A stretch of DNA of 64,000 bases from Phytobacter diazotrophicus (GTDB lineage: Bacteria > Pseudomonadota > Gammaproteobacteria > Enterobacterales > Enterobacteriaceae): positions 62,001 through 126,000 of the forward strand of contig SMDE01000006.1 of NCBI GenBank assembly GCA_004346725.1. Direction: 5' to 3'. Shown piece after piece: positions 46,378-56,322 of the stretch. Under the pieces are notes generated by a model that was not told the origin of the DNA, searched no databases, and saw nothing but the letters and a program-made list of their open reading frames with translations. Numbering within the stretch: the stretch's first letter is position 1; each line of letters begins with the position of its first letter. The position numbers and the translations under genes were made by a program.

Positions 46378-48732
46378 ATGAATCCTGAGCGTTCTGAACG
46401 CATTGAAATCCCCGTATTGCCGTTGCGCGATGTGGTGGTTTATCCGCACATGGTCATACCCCTGTTTGTAGGGCGGGAAAAATCTATCCGTTGTCTTGAA
46501 GCGGCCATGGACCATGATAAAAAAATCATGTTGGTTGCACAGAAAGAAGCCTCAACGGATGAGCCGGGTGTAAACGATCTTTTCACCGTCGGGACCGTGG
46601 CCTCTATTCTGCAGATGCTGAAACTGCCTGACGGCACTGTCAAAGTGCTGGTGGAAGGTCTGCAGCGCGCGCGCATTACCACGCTGTCGGATAATGGCGA
46701 ACATTTCACGGCTAAAGCGGAATATCTCGATTCCCCGGCCATTGATGAGCGCGAGCAGGAAGTGCTGGTACGCACTGCCATCAGCCAGTTTGAAGGCTAT
46801 ATCAAGCTCAACAAAAAAATCCCACCGGAAGTGCTGACTTCGCTGAACAGCATTGACGACCCTGCGCGTCTGGCCGATACCATTGCCGCGCATATGCCAT
46901 TGAAACTGGCCGATAAACAGTCCGTTCTGGAGATGTCCGACGTTAATGAACGTCTGGAATATCTGATGGCGATGATGGAATCGGAAATTGACCTGCTGCA
47001 GGTCGAGAAACGTATCCGTAATCGCGTTAAAAAACAGATGGAGAAATCTCAGCGCGAGTACTACCTGAATGAGCAGATGAAGGCCATTCAGAAAGAACTC
47101 GGCGAGATGGATGACGCGCCGGATGAGAACGAAGCGCTGAAACGCAAAATCGACGCGGCCAAAATGCCAAAAGAGGCAAAAGAGAAGGCCGAAGCCGAAC
47201 TGCAGAAACTGAAAATGATGTCCCCGATGTCTGCGGAAGCCACCGTGGTCCGCGGTTATATCGAGTGGATGATTCAGGTTCCGTGGTATGCGCGCAGCAA
47301 AGTGAAAAAAGACCTGCGTCAGGCGCAGGAAGTGCTCGATACCGACCACTATGGCCTTGAGCGTGTCAAAGACCGCATCCTTGAGTATCTCGCGGTACAA
47401 AGCCGTATGAACAAACTCAAAGGCCCAATCCTGTGTCTGGTTGGACCGCCGGGGGTGGGTAAAACCTCTCTGGGTCAGTCCATCGCCAAAGCGACAGGAC
47501 GTAAGTACATCCGTATGGCGCTTGGCGGCGTGCGTGACGAAGCGGAAATTCGCGGTCACCGTCGTACCTATATTGGCTCCATGCCAGGCAAACTGATCCA
47601 GAAAATGGCCAAAGTGGGCGTGAAAAACCCGCTGTTCCTGCTCGATGAGATCGACAAAATGTCTTCGGACATGCGTGGCGATCCAGCATCTGCTCTGCTG
47701 GAAGTGCTTGATCCGGAACAGAACGTTGCATTTAGCGATCACTATCTGGAAGTGGATTACGATCTCAGCGATGTCATGTTTGTCGCGACGTCTAACTCCA
47801 TGAACATTCCGGCACCGCTGCTCGATCGTATGGAAGTCATCCGTCTTTCCGGTTACACGGAAGATGAGAAGCTGAATATTGCTAAACAGCATCTGCTGAC
47901 GAAACAGATCGAACGTAATGCGCTCAAACCGACGGAACTGACCGTGGATGACAGCGCCATTGTCGGCATCATCCGTTATTACACCCGTGAAGCGGGCGTG
48001 CGTAGCCTTGAGCGTGAAATCTCGAAATTGTGCCGTAAAGCGGTGAAACAGCTACTGATGGATCCGACACTGAAACACATCGAGATTAACGGGGACAATC
48101 TGCACGATTACTTGGGCGTTCAGCGCTTTGACTATGGCCGCGCGGATGACGAAAACCGTGTGGGTCAGGTAACCGGGCTGGCGTGGACCGAAGTCGGCGG
48201 CGACCTGCTGACCATCGAAACCGCGTGCGTACCGGGCAAAGGCAAGCTGACTTATACCGGTTCGCTTGGTGAAGTTATGCAGGAATCTATCCAGGCCGCG
48301 CTGACCGTGGTGCGTGCACGGGCGGAAAAACTCGGTATTAACGGGGATTTCTACGAAAAACGCGATATTCACGTTCACGTACCGGAAGGGGCTACGCCGA
48401 AAGACGGCCCGAGCGCCGGTATCGCGATGTGTACCGCGCTGGTTTCTTGCCTGACAGGCAACCCGGTACGTGCTGATGTGGCGATGACGGGTGAAATTAC
48501 CCTGCGTGGTCAGGTTCTGCCGATTGGTGGCCTGAAAGAAAAACTGCTGGCGGCGCACCGTGGCGGGATCAAAACCGTACTAATTCCTTACGAGAACAAA
48601 CGCGATCTTGAGGAAATTCCGGAAAACGTCATTGCCGACCTGGACATCCATCCGGTTAAGCGCATTGACGAGGTTCTGGCCCTGGCATTGCAAAACGAAC
48701 CGTTTGGTATGCAGGTCGCGACCGTAAAATAG
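46378..48732 (+). CDS. lon: Lon protease
   Basis: ATP-dependent serine protease for misfolded and regulatory proteins. 784 residues from ATG 46378 ([12 protein letters not shown]); the in-frame extension to 46270 runs through the promoter and is rejected. It has an N-terminal substrate domain, a coiled coil, an AAA+ module with GPPGVGKT, and the PKDGPSAG active-site segment with the catalytic Ser and the Lys in [14 protein letters not shown]. Same length as E. coli. Confidence 0.98.
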   Translation: MNPERSERIEIPVLPLRDVVVYPHMVIPLFVGREKSIRCLEAAMDHDKKIMLVAQKEASTDEPGVNDLFTVGTVASILQMLKLPDGTVKVLVEGLQRARITTLSDNGEHFTAKAEYLDSPAIDEREQEVLVRTAISQFEGYIKLNKKIPPEVLTSLNSIDDPARLADTIAAHMPLKLADKQSVLEMSDVNERLEYLMAMMESEIDLLQVEKRIRNRVKKQMEKSQREYYLNEQMKAIQKELGEMDDAPDENEALKRKIDAAKMPKEAKEKAEAELQKLKMMSPMSAEATVVRGYIEWMIQVPWYARSKVKKDLRQAQEVLDTDHYGLERVKDRILEYLAVQSRMNKLKGPILCLVGPPGVGKTSLGQSIAKATGRKYIRMALGGVRDEAEIRGHRRTYIGSMPGKLIQKMAKVGVKNPLFLLDEIDKMSSDMRGDPASALLEVLDPEQNVAFSDHYLEVDYDLSDVMFVATSNSMNIPAPLLDRMEVIRLSGYTEDEKLNIAKQHLLTKQIERNALKPTELTVDDSAIVGIIRYYTREAGVRSLEREISKLCRKAVKQLLMDPTLKHIEINGDNLHDYLGVQRFDYGRADDENRVGQVTGLAWTEVGGDLLTIETACVPGKGKLTYTGSLGEVMQESIQAALTVVRARAEKLGINGDFYEKRDIHVHVPEGATPKDGPSAGIAMCTALVSCLTGNPVRADVAMTGEITLRGQVLPIGGLKEKLLAAHRGGIKTVLIPYENKRDLEEIPENVIADLDIHPVKRIDEVLALALQNEPFGMQVATVK

Positions 48733-48762
48733 TGACCGCGCGCAAAGAGCGTTGATAAAAAC

Positions 48763-48802
48763 AAGGCTGGTAAGGCATTTCGGACTTGCCAGCCTTTTTT
48801 TG
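48763..48802 (+). terminator. Terminator after lon
   Basis: AAGGCTGG-TAAG pairs with CTTG-CCAGCCTT around a 10-nt loop, followed by T6. Confidence 0.92.
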
Positions 48803-48942
48803 TATAGCTAATTTAGATTGCTGGTTGGGTGTGTCATCATCAACTGGTGTTGTAAGGGCATGACAGGCCTGATATAACTGCTGCGCGGTCGCGCTGTGAA
48901 GGACTCAGGCGCGATATAAATTATAAAGAGAGGAAGAGAAGA

Positions 48943-49215
48943 GTGAATAAATCTCAACTGATAGACAAGATTGCCGCGGGGGCTGACATCTCTAAAGCGG
49001 CTGCTGGACGTGCGTTAGATGCTTTAATTGCTTCTGTTACTGAATCTCTGAAAGAAGGGGACGATGTAGCGCTGGTAGGTTTTGGTACTTTTGCTGTTAA
49101 AGAGCGTGCTGCGCGTACAGGTCGCAACCCTCAGACCGGCAAAGAAATCACTATCGCCGCAGCTAAGGTTCCGGGCTTCCGCGCTGGCAAGGCACTGAAA
49201 GACGCGGTTAACTGA
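48943..49215 (+). CDS. hupB: DNA-binding protein HU-beta
   Basis: 90-residue nucleoid protein with the DNA-clasping arm [14 protein letters not shown]. The start is GTG, as in E. coli, preceded by GAGGAAGAG. It pairs with HU-alpha, encoded elsewhere, to bend and compact DNA. Confidence 0.97.
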   Translation: MNKSQLIDKIAAGADISKAAAGRALDALIASVTESLKEGDDVALVGFGTFAVKERAARTGRNPQTGKEITIAAAKVPGFRAGKALKDAVN

Positions 49216-49243
49216 TCGCTTCCCTGTGGGAGGTGAAAAGTAC

Positions 49244-49272
49244 AAGGGCGCATCGAGAGATGTGCCTTTTTT
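49244..49272 (+). terminator. Terminator after hupB
   Basis: GGCGCAT / ATGTGCC stem (one G-T pair) with a short loop and T6, about 30 nt after the stop. Confidence 0.75.
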
Positions 49273-49422
49273 ATTTATTCAGTCACTCTTATCTGAGTTT
49301 CTGCGAGTTGTGGGCTGACAATTGCCCCCTTTTCTTGTCAAAATACGACCCTATACGCAGCGTCGGGAAACTGAGTGACTGCGAGAGGTCTACAGTCACC
49401 TACAGCGGAGTGTTGTTACACC

Positions 49423-51297
49423 ATGATGGACAATTTACGCACGGCAGCAAACAGCATCGTGCTCAAGATCATTTTCGGCGTCATTATCGTGTCGTTCATT
49501 TTGACCGGCGTCAGTAGCTACCTTATTGGCGGTAACAATAATTATGCCGCAAAGGTCAATGACCAGGAGATTGGGCGCGCACAATTCGAAAATGCGGTTG
49601 CCAGTGAACGTAATCGTATGCAGCAGCAACTGGGTGACCAGTTCTCAGAGCTGGCCGCGAATGAAAACTATATCAAATCCATGCGTCAGCAGGTGCTGAA
49701 CCGCCTTATCGACGAAGCACTGCTGGACCAGTACGCGCATAACCTGCACCTGGGCATCAGCGATGAGCAGGTTAAGAAAGCGATTTTCTCCACCCAGGCT
49801 TTCCAGACCAACGGTAAATTCGATAACGACCGTTTCAACGGCATCGTCAACCAGATGGGTATGAATGCAGATCAGTATGCACAGGCGCTGCGCAACCAAC
49901 TGACCTCTCAGCAACTGATCAACGCGATTGCGGGTACGGACTTCATGCTCAAAGGTGAGACGGATGAACTGGCGGCGCTGGTTTCCCAGCAGCGCGTTGT
50001 GCGTCAGGCGCTGATCGACGTGAATGCGCTGGCGGCAAAACAGACCGTAAGCGATCAGGAGATCGCCGGCTTCTATGAGCAGAATAAAACCCGCTTTGTC
50101 TCCCCGGAGCAGTTCCGTGTCAGCTATATCAAGTTGGATGCGGCCAATATGCAGCAGGACGTCAGCGATGCGGATATTCAGTCTTACTATGATCAGCACA
50201 TGGATCAGTTCACGCAGCCGCAGCGTAATCGCTATAGCGTTATTCAGACCAAAACAGAAGATGACGCGAAAGCCGTGCTGGACGCACTGAGCAAAGGGGC
50301 AGATTTTGCCGCACTGGCGAAAGAAAAATCCACCGACATTATCTCTGCCCGTAACGGCGGTGATATGGGGTGGCTGGAGCCGGCCACCACACCTGACGAA
50401 CTGAAAAATTCAGGTCTGAAAGACAAAGGCCAACTGTCAGGCGTGATCAAATCTTCCGTTGGCTTCCTGGTTGTTCGTCTTGATGACATTCAACCTGCAA
50501 AAGCTAAACCGCTGAGCGACGTTCATGACGAGATCGCCGCGAAAGTGAAGCAGGATAAGGCACTGGATGCCTGGTATGCCCTGCAACAGAAGGTGAGCGA
50601 AGCCGCAAGTAACGATAATGAATCTCTGGCGGGTGCTGAGCAAGTCGCCGGGACAAAAGCCGTTGAAACGGGCTGGTTTAGCCGTGACAGCCTGCCGCAA
50701 GAACTTAATTTTAAACCGGTTGCCAATGCTATTTTTGACGGTGGTCTGGTGGGTGTGAACGGTGCGCCGGGCAGTAACTCTGACATTATTACTGTCGATG
50801 GCGACCGCGCCTTCGTGTTGCGTGTGAGTGAGCATAAAGCAGAGGCGGTTAAGCCACTGGAAGAGGTTAAAGCTCAGGTCAGTGAGATCGTTAAACACAA
50901 CAAAGCGGAGCAGCAGGCCAAACTGGATGCTGACAAGCTGATCGCTGAACTGAAAGCGGGTAAAGGCGATGATGCGCTGAAAGCCGCAGGGTTAAGCTTT
51001 GGCGCGGCGAAAACCTTGACTCGTACCGGTCAGGATCCGATTAGCCAGGCGGCATTCAGCCTGCCGTTGCCGGAGAAAGACAAACCGGGTTATGGCGTAG
51101 CGAACGATGCCCAGGGCAATGTCGCGATTCTGGCGTTAGATGAAGTGAAAGCTGGCACCATGCCGGACGACCAGAAGAAAGCGATGGTTCAGGGTATTAC
51201 CCAGAACAATGCACAGATCGCTTTCGAGGCGCTGATGACCAACCTGCGTAAAGAGGCCAAAATCAAACTTGGCGCGATTATGGAACAGCAGGAATAG
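49423..51297 (+). CDS. ppiD: Periplasmic folding chaperone PpiD
   Basis: Membrane-anchored SurA/parvulin-like chaperone at the periplasmic exit of SecYEG. 624 residues from ATG 49423 (MMDNLRTAANS); the longer frame is rejected. One N-terminal helix (about 15-35), a SurA-like N-domain and a parvulin domain (about 265-360: RYSVIQTKTEDDAK ... SSVGFLVVRLDDI). The E. coli PPIase domain is catalytically inactive or weak, so chaperone action is the likely role. Confidence 0.96.
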   Translation: MMDNLRTAANSIVLKIIFGVIIVSFILTGVSSYLIGGNNNYAAKVNDQEIGRAQFENAVASERNRMQQQLGDQFSELAANENYIKSMRQQVLNRLIDEALLDQYAHNLHLGISDEQVKKAIFSTQAFQTNGKFDNDRFNGIVNQMGMNADQYAQALRNQLTSQQLINAIAGTDFMLKGETDELAALVSQQRVVRQALIDVNALAAKQTVSDQEIAGFYEQNKTRFVSPEQFRVSYIKLDAANMQQDVSDADIQSYYDQHMDQFTQPQRNRYSVIQTKTEDDAKAVLDALSKGADFAALAKEKSTDIISARNGGDMGWLEPATTPDELKNSGLKDKGQLSGVIKSSVGFLVVRLDDIQPAKAKPLSDVHDEIAAKVKQDKALDAWYALQQKVSEAASNDNESLAGAEQVAGTKAVETGWFSRDSLPQELNFKPVANAIFDGGLVGVNGAPGSNSDIITVDGDRAFVLRVSEHKAEAVKPLEEVKAQVSEIVKHNKAEQQAKLDADKLIAELKAGKGDDALKAAGLSFGAAKTLTRTGQDPISQAAFSLPLPEKDKPGYGVANDAQGNVAILALDEVKAGTMPDDQKKAMVQGITQNNAQIAFEALMTNLRKEAKIKLGAIMEQQE

Positions 51298-51336
51298 CGA
51301 GACGCTTCCCACAAATATTGCAACGCTTTGCAATTC

Positions 51337-51361
51337 AAAAGGCCGCTTTCGCGGCCTTTTC
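51337..51361 (+). terminator. Terminator after ppiD
   Basis: AAAAGGCCGC / GCGGCCTTTT, a 10-bp perfect stem with a TTTC loop. Confidence 0.92.
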
Positions 51362-51423
51362 CACATTTGCGCTTCGCCATTTGTCCCGTTTTTCCCGGTT
51401 GTTTATCGTAGCCTCGTTGTTAA

Positions 51424-51822
<399 letters not shown>

Positions 51823-51861
51823 AAGATGATGCTTGCGTAGTGGCGAAATTTTGCCAGACTA

Positions 51862-51887
51862 GAGAGGTCATACCAGTTATGACCTCT
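51862..51887 (-). promoter_or_regulatory. FadR-type operator upstream of fadM
   Basis: Minus-strand AACTGGTATGACCTCT agrees with the FadR pattern AACTGGT..GAC....T. It lies in a perfect 9-bp inverted repeat AGAGGTCAT / ATGACCTCT with a 7-bp spacer (51863-51887), 33 bp before the fadM ATG. E. coli fadM is known to be repressed by FadR, so this is the likely operator. Confidence 0.7.
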
Positions 51888-51919
51888 GTTCCTATAACAA
51901 AAGTAAAGGTTAAAGCGCT

Positions 51920-52327
51920 ATGCAGACTCAGATCAAAGTTCGTGGTTATCACCTCGATGTCTATCAGCATGTGAACAATGCCCGTTATCTGGAATTCCTG
52001 GAAGAAGCGCGTTGGGATGGGCTGGAAAACAATGAAAACTTTAAGTGGATGACGACGAATAACATCGCGTTCGTGGTCGTCAACATCAATATCAATTACC
52101 GTCGTCCTGCCGTGCTGGGCGACCGCCTGACGGTGACCAGCCACGTTAAACAGATTAACGGACGAAGCGGCGTGCTCAGCCAGGTCGTGACGCTGGAACC
52201 GGGAGGTGAAGTGGTGGCGGATGCGTTAGTGACCTTTGTGTGTATCGATCTTAAAACGCAAAAGGCGCTGGCGCTGGAAGGGGAGTTACGTGAAAGGCTG
52301 GAAGAGATGATCCGCGAAGAGGCGTGA
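51920..52327 (+). CDS. fadM: Long-chain acyl-CoA thioesterase FadM
   Basis: 135-residue hotdog-fold thioesterase of the 4-hydroxybenzoyl-CoA type, with the N-terminal active-site region YHLDVYQHVNNARYLEF. It hydrolyses oleate-derived acyl-CoA intermediates that beta-oxidation handles poorly. It is three residues longer than E. coli at the C-terminus. A FadR-type operator sits directly upstream. Confidence 0.96.
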   Translation: MQTQIKVRGYHLDVYQHVNNARYLEFLEEARWDGLENNENFKWMTTNNIAFVVVNININYRRPAVLGDRLTVTSHVKQINGRSGVLSQVVTLEPGGEVVADALVTFVCIDLKTQKALALEGELRERLEEMIREEA

Positions 52328-52340
52328 CAGTCGCAAAAAT

Positions 52341-52376
52341 CTCCCGGATGCGGCATAAATGCCTTATCCGGGCTAC
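52341..52376. repeat. REP element after fadM
   Basis: CCCGGATGCGGC and GCC-TTATCCGGG arms around ATAAAT form the standard REP hairpin just after the fadM stop. Confidence 0.88.
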
Positions 52377-52388
52377 CACCGGTTTTCT

Positions 52389-52409
52389 CCCTCTCCCCCT
52401 GGGAGAGGG
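52389..52409. repeat. GC-rich hairpin CCCTCTCCC/GGGAGAGGG
   Basis: A perfect 9-bp stem with a CCT loop followed by TTGGGGTGAGGGG. I know this type of short sequence as widely dispersed between genes in bacteria. No U-tract on the plus strand. Confidence 0.6.
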
Positions 52410-52439
52410 TTGGGGTGAGGGGAATATGCGGCCCGGGAG

Positions 52440-52890
52440 GTGGGTTCCGTTCACCTTATGTTCATGGCGAAATGTCACCTCCGGACACGTGAACGGGTAA
52501 AGGGGAACACCGCGTTCCCCTTTACAATCCCCGCGGCCCCGCAAAAAATCGGTGCTTCGCACTGCGTTCGCCTCCCGCCCCGCTGCCTGCGGTCGGTTTG
52601 ACTCGACCTCCTGTCTCGACAAACCTCAGTCCGCCATCCCTGGCGGCCTGACCTTGCCATCGGGTCTTCGTCTCACCGATTTCAGCGGGGACTCAACCCC
52701 CTCGCTGCACGCTCTGCGCCAGGGAGGCACAAAGATGTCGCTGTGGTTGTCATGCGGGAAAACGAGTCAGCCATGGCTAACAAGGTTGAAGACGTTCACA
52801 GTATCTACACGATTATCGCAGTGGATACAAATTGTAGCCCGGGGAAGCCATGTTCCCGGTTCATACCGCAGCGCACCCGGGAACCCAGAA
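52440..52890. other. Unexplained structured spacer between fadM and queC
   Basis: About 450 bp with no recognisable gene. It opens with an 8-bp inverted repeat CCGTTCAC/GTGAACGG (52447-52454 and 52489-52496). Next to it is a perfect 12-bp hairpin GTAAAGGGGAAC/GTTCCCCTTTAC with a 5-nt loop (52497-52525). A GC-rich stretch follows, with AGCGGGG ... CCCC pairing near 52685-52702, and then a REP-like block (52836-52885). Short frames exist: one at 52743 (GTG) reads MVVMRENESAMANKVEDVHS, and one from 52552 has 125 codons. Both run antisense into queC and look fortuitous or degenerate. K-12 has a simple short spacer here as I recall. It may be a dispersed repeat or a remnant of a mobile element. 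Confidence 0.4.
52836..52885. repeat. REP-like block at the queC end of the spacer
   Basis: GTAGCCCGG, inner GGGAA/TTCCC and a closing CCCGGGAAC give nested GC-rich pairing like a variant REP. It ends about 12 bp from the queC stop. Confidence 0.5.
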
Positions 52891-52897
52891 GGATACG

Positions 52898-53593
52898 TTA
52901 CTTCAACCCGGTTTTCTTTTTCATGGTAGCCATCACCGCAGTCTTATCGGCCAGGTAATGGCTCAGGCCATTCGCCCGCAGGTTACAGGCGGCGCACTGT
53001 CCGCAGCCATCGCCTTTGATGCCGTTATAGCAGGTCAACGTCTCATTGCGCACCAGTTCCAGCTTGCCCCAGTAATCTGCCAGCGCCCAGGTTTCGGCTT
53101 TGTCTATCCACATCAATGGCGTTTCAAAGCGAATATCTTTCGCCATGCCCAGAGTAACCGCATGGTTCAGGGCTTTGACAAACTCATCGCGGCAGTCCGG
53201 ATAACCGGAAAAATCGGTTTCGCAAACGCCGGTGATCACCGCTTCGGCCTGCACCTGATATGCGTAAATGGCCGCCAGGGTCAAAAACAGAATATTGCGC
53301 CCGGGTACGAACGTATTCGGGATACCACTGGCATCAGGCTGATAATCCGGTACCGGGATGCTGTCGCGCGTCAGGCTGCTGACGGCCAGTTCATTCAGTA
53401 ACGTTACATCCAACACTTTGTGCGCACGTGCGCCTAACTGTAATGCCAGTTCACGCGCCACATCGATTTCCGCACGATGACGCTGACCATAATCGAAGGT
53501 GACACAATGCACTTCATCGTATTGTTGCAACGCCTGAACCAGACAGGTTGTGGAATCCTGCCCGCCACTAAACACGACTACGGCACGTTTCAT
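52898..53593 (-). CDS. queC: 7-cyano-7-deazaguanine synthase QueC
   Basis: ATP-dependent conversion of CDG to preQ0, upstream of QueA/Tgt in queuosine synthesis. 231 residues, as in E. coli. PP-loop FSGGQDSTT at the N-terminus and the zinc Cys cluster [11 protein letters not shown] near the C-terminus are intact. Confidence 0.97.
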   Translation of the reverse strand: MKRAVVVFSGGQDSTTCLVQALQQYDEVHCVTFDYGQRHRAEIDVARELALQLGARAHKVLDVTLLNELAVSSLTRDSIPVPDYQPDASGIPNTFVPGRNILFLTLAAIYAYQVQAEAVITGVCETDFSGYPDCRDEFVKALNHAVTLGMAKDIRFETPLMWIDKAETWALADYWGKLELVRNETLTCYNGIKGDGCGQCAACNLRANGLSHYLADKTAVMATMKKKTGLK

Positions 53594-53660
53594 AATTATT
53601 CCCGGTATTCATTCATAAAGGCGATATGGTAGCGCGTGCGGATTGCCCCGACCAGCTTCT

Positions 53661-55361
53661 TCACCGCGCCGGTGCCGGTAGCCAGGCCTGGGTAAAATCA
53701 AACCAGCCACGGGTGTTCAGGCGAATGCCTTCTACGCCTGGTGGCGCGCTAATCCGATACTGATAATTAAACAGCGGTGTCAGTATGGCCTCATCCATCA
53801 GGTGGCTGAATACCACCTGCAACGCCTCGCTACGCGCAGTTTCGTCCGCCACGCTTTGCACGGCATCGAGCGTAGCCTGCAAATGGGAGAATTGCGCACG
53901 GCTGAGTACATTGGGCCAGACCGGGTCGCAGCGCAGCCACTGTTCCAGCGCATATTCCGGGGCTTCGCCAATCAGCCTGTCGCCCATTAGTAAGTCTGCC
54001 TGCGCCAGCGCACTGCACCCATCCCAGGTTTTCGCATCATGAAAAATCAGCGTGACATCGCAACCCTGTTCCGCCAGATAACGTTTGAACTGTTGCGCCA
54101 TAGTGTGTAATTCCACCGGAAGATGGTAAAGCAAAGTTAACGTGGGCGGTAACTCAACGCTCTCTTCCGGTGGCCACTGCGGAATCGTCCAGCCAGGGAG
54201 CAGTTCTTTACTGGGGGTAATGAGGTTTTCATCCAGCGGCAGTGTCTCCAGCAGCGACGTCTGATGGATGATTTGCACAAGGCGTCGTGACTGTGCCGGG
54301 GTGAGATTCGCGCCAATACGTTGTGTCAGATAACAAAACCCAAGGCTGACACTGTTACTCACTTGCTGCAAATGCACGAGTTCATCAGGCTCGCCAATCG
54401 CAATCTGCACCGGGTGGCGACAACTGGTCCCGAGATTCTGCTCAAAAAGCTGCGGTGTAATCCAGAACTCCACCGCTTTCAATAATGGATGAGTGAGGTG
54501 GTACTGCTCATGACTTTCCAGTCTGACCAGTTCCTTACTGAATGAGGCCAGACGGAACGGCCCGGTACCGATTAGTGGCATTTGCGGATGCGCCAGCGTG
54601 GTGGCATAGCTGGCAAGCCGGTGCGCCAGCCAGAAATCCGGATGGTGCAACGTAAATGTCAGACAGTGGGAATGGGTCGCCTCCACGCTTTTGACGCTGG
54701 CGAACAGCGTCCGTAAGGCGGGCAGTTCAAGGAGTAGCATGAAACGTGTTTGCAACTGGCGAACATTCACGACATCGCCGTTATGCCAGTGCAACGTCGT
54801 GCGGATATGAAACCGCCAGGTCAGCTTGTCCTCGCTAATATCCCAGTGATGCGCTAAATCCCCCTGCGGTAAAAAGCTATCGTCAACGAAACGCGTCAGG
54901 CCAGAGAAGATTTGCCCGGCAAGATGCTGTTCCGCCCTGCCAGGTAAAAAACCCTGCCGTAGCGGCTCCAGAGGGCGGTAGTAAGGAATGCGTAACGTCG
55001 GGGTATCGTTTTGCCAGAGCCCGCCAAGGAAGGGGTTCAGTAAAATGCGCAAATCTTCCGGCGCGAGCTGCGCCAGCGCCAGCGCGTTTTGCTGCTGGCC
55101 CTCATTCAGCGCCTGCTCCATCATCTCCTGACGCAGGGATTCCGGCGTCCGCAAAAACTGCAACGCTGCACGCTTACCCCGCCCGGAGCGGGAATCCCAG
55201 TTCAGCCAGCCGGCTTCCTGCATCTGGCGTAATAGCGTACGCATATGGCGTTCGCTGCAAAAACAGCGTGCGGCAAGTTCGGCCACGCTGACCTGTTGCG
55301 CTTCTCCTGATGAGACCTGCCAGAGGCGCTGGTATTGATTGAGTCTGTTAAGGAGTCGCAT
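53661..55361 (-). CDS. ybaE: SgrR-family solute-binding regulator-like protein YbaE
   Basis: 566 residues, the E. coli length. An N-terminal winged-helix domain (about 1-115, with CFCSERHMRTLLRQMQEAGWL) is fused to an oligopeptide/nickel-type SBP_bac_5 domain (about 165-566). It has no signal peptide, so it is cytoplasmic and resembles SgrR, where the binding domain senses a small molecule. Ligand and targets are unknown. Confidence 0.92.
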   Translation of the reverse strand: MRLLNRLNQYQRLWQVSSGEAQQVSVAELAARCFCSERHMRTLLRQMQEAGWLNWDSRSGRGKRAALQFLRTPESLRQEMMEQALNEGQQQNALALAQLAPEDLRILLNPFLGGLWQNDTPTLRIPYYRPLEPLRQGFLPGRAEQHLAGQIFSGLTRFVDDSFLPQGDLAHHWDISEDKLTWRFHIRTTLHWHNGDVVNVRQLQTRFMLLLELPALRTLFASVKSVEATHSHCLTFTLHHPDFWLAHRLASYATTLAHPQMPLIGTGPFRLASFSKELVRLESHEQYHLTHPLLKAVEFWITPQLFEQNLGTSCRHPVQIAIGEPDELVHLQQVSNSVSLGFCYLTQRIGANLTPAQSRRLVQIIHQTSLLETLPLDENLITPSKELLPGWTIPQWPPEESVELPPTLTLLYHLPVELHTMAQQFKRYLAEQGCDVTLIFHDAKTWDGCSALAQADLLMGDRLIGEAPEYALEQWLRCDPVWPNVLSRAQFSHLQATLDAVQSVADETARSEALQVVFSHLMDEAILTPLFNYQYRISAPPGVEGIRLNTRGWFDFTQAWLPAPAR

Positions 55362-55459
55362 AAACCCGGAACAATTCTCTCTATCTGCTCACTATTACTT
55401 CCGTATATATCAGGCAATACTTCTGCGCAATACACGGCGATCACATCTGGAGATGAAAT

Positions 55460-56278
55460 ATGGCCCGGCTGGCTGCTTTTGATATGGACGGTACTTTGTT
55501 GATGCCCGATCACCGCCTTGGTGAGCAAACTGTAGCAACGCTGCGCCGTCTGCGTGAACGCGACATTACCCTCACTTTTGCGACCGGCAGGCATGCGCTG
55601 GAGATGCGCAAGCTCATCGACATCCTCGCGCTGGACGCTTTTTTGATAACCGGCAACGGTACGCGCGTCCACTCTCTGGAGGGGGAGCTTTTACATCGCC
55701 AGGACCTTGATCCCGAAGTGGCTGAACTCGTACTGCACAGCAAATGGGATACGCAGGCCAGCATCCATGCGTTTAACGATGACGGCTGGATGACGGATAA
55801 ACCTGTCCCGGAGGCGTTGGACGAACATATCTACAGTGGATTCACTTACCAGTTGGTGGATCTCAAGCGACTGCCTGCCCATGACGTGACCAAAATCTGT
55901 TTTGTGGGTGAACATGACGACCTGTGCCGTCTGCGGATCCAGATGAATGAAGTGTTAGGCGGACGCGCCAATTTATGCTTTTCCGCCTCTTACTGTCTGG
56001 AGGTATTACCGCTCGGCTGCAACAAAGGTTCGGCATTGACCATGCTCAGCTCGCTGCTGGGCGTGCCGATGCAGGATTGCATGGCGTTCGGCGACGCTAT
56101 GAATGACAGAGAGATGCTGGCAAGCGTAGGGCGCGGCATGATCATGGGAAATGCCATGCCACAGTTGCGCGCCGCGCTTCCACACTTACCGGTTATCGGA
56201 CACTGCCGCGATCAGGCCGTGTCGCACTTCTTAACGCATTGGCTGGATACACCTAATCTTCCTTATTCCCCCGAATGA
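55460..56278 (+). CDS. cof: HAD-superfamily HMP-PP phosphatase Cof
   Basis: 272 residues, as in E. coli. Cof-type HAD phosphatase with nucleophile motif DMDGTLL (D8, D10) and the C-terminal [11 protein letters not shown] acidic motif. It was linked in E. coli to hydrolysis of the thiamine precursor HMP-PP and to bacimethrin resistance; general sugar-phosphatase activity is also likely. It diverges from ybaE. Confidence 0.95.
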   Translation: MARLAAFDMDGTLLMPDHRLGEQTVATLRRLRERDITLTFATGRHALEMRKLIDILALDAFLITGNGTRVHSLEGELLHRQDLDPEVAELVLHSKWDTQASIHAFNDDGWMTDKPVPEALDEHIYSGFTYQLVDLKRLPAHDVTKICFVGEHDDLCRLRIQMNEVLGGRANLCFSASYCLEVLPLGCNKGSALTMLSSLLGVPMQDCMAFGDAMNDREMLASVGRGMIMGNAMPQLRAALPHLPVIGHCRDQAVSHFLTHWLDTPNLPYSPE

Positions 56279-56295
56279 TGAGATCTTTTCCAGCG

Positions 56296-56322
56296 GCCAG
56301 GTGTGAATGCCTGGCTTTTTTA
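56296..56322 (+). terminator. Terminator between cof and the cysteine gene
   Basis: GCCAGG / CCTGGC with an 8-nt loop and a T6 run on the plus strand; it overlaps the convergent stop codon. Confidence 0.75.

Noticed and set aside
46552-47892. 446-codon open frame on the minus strand opposite lon
   Set aside because: Shadow frame of lon; no recognisable domain and no ribosome-binding site.
52251-52622. 123-codon minus-strand ORF over the end of fadM and the REP region
   Set aside because: Translates REP and low-complexity hairpin sequence and is antisense to fadM; not credible as a protein.
52552-52929. 125-codon plus-strand ORF in the fadM-queC spacer
   Set aside because: No family, no good ribosome-binding site, crosses GC-rich hairpins and a REP-like block, and ends antisense in queC.
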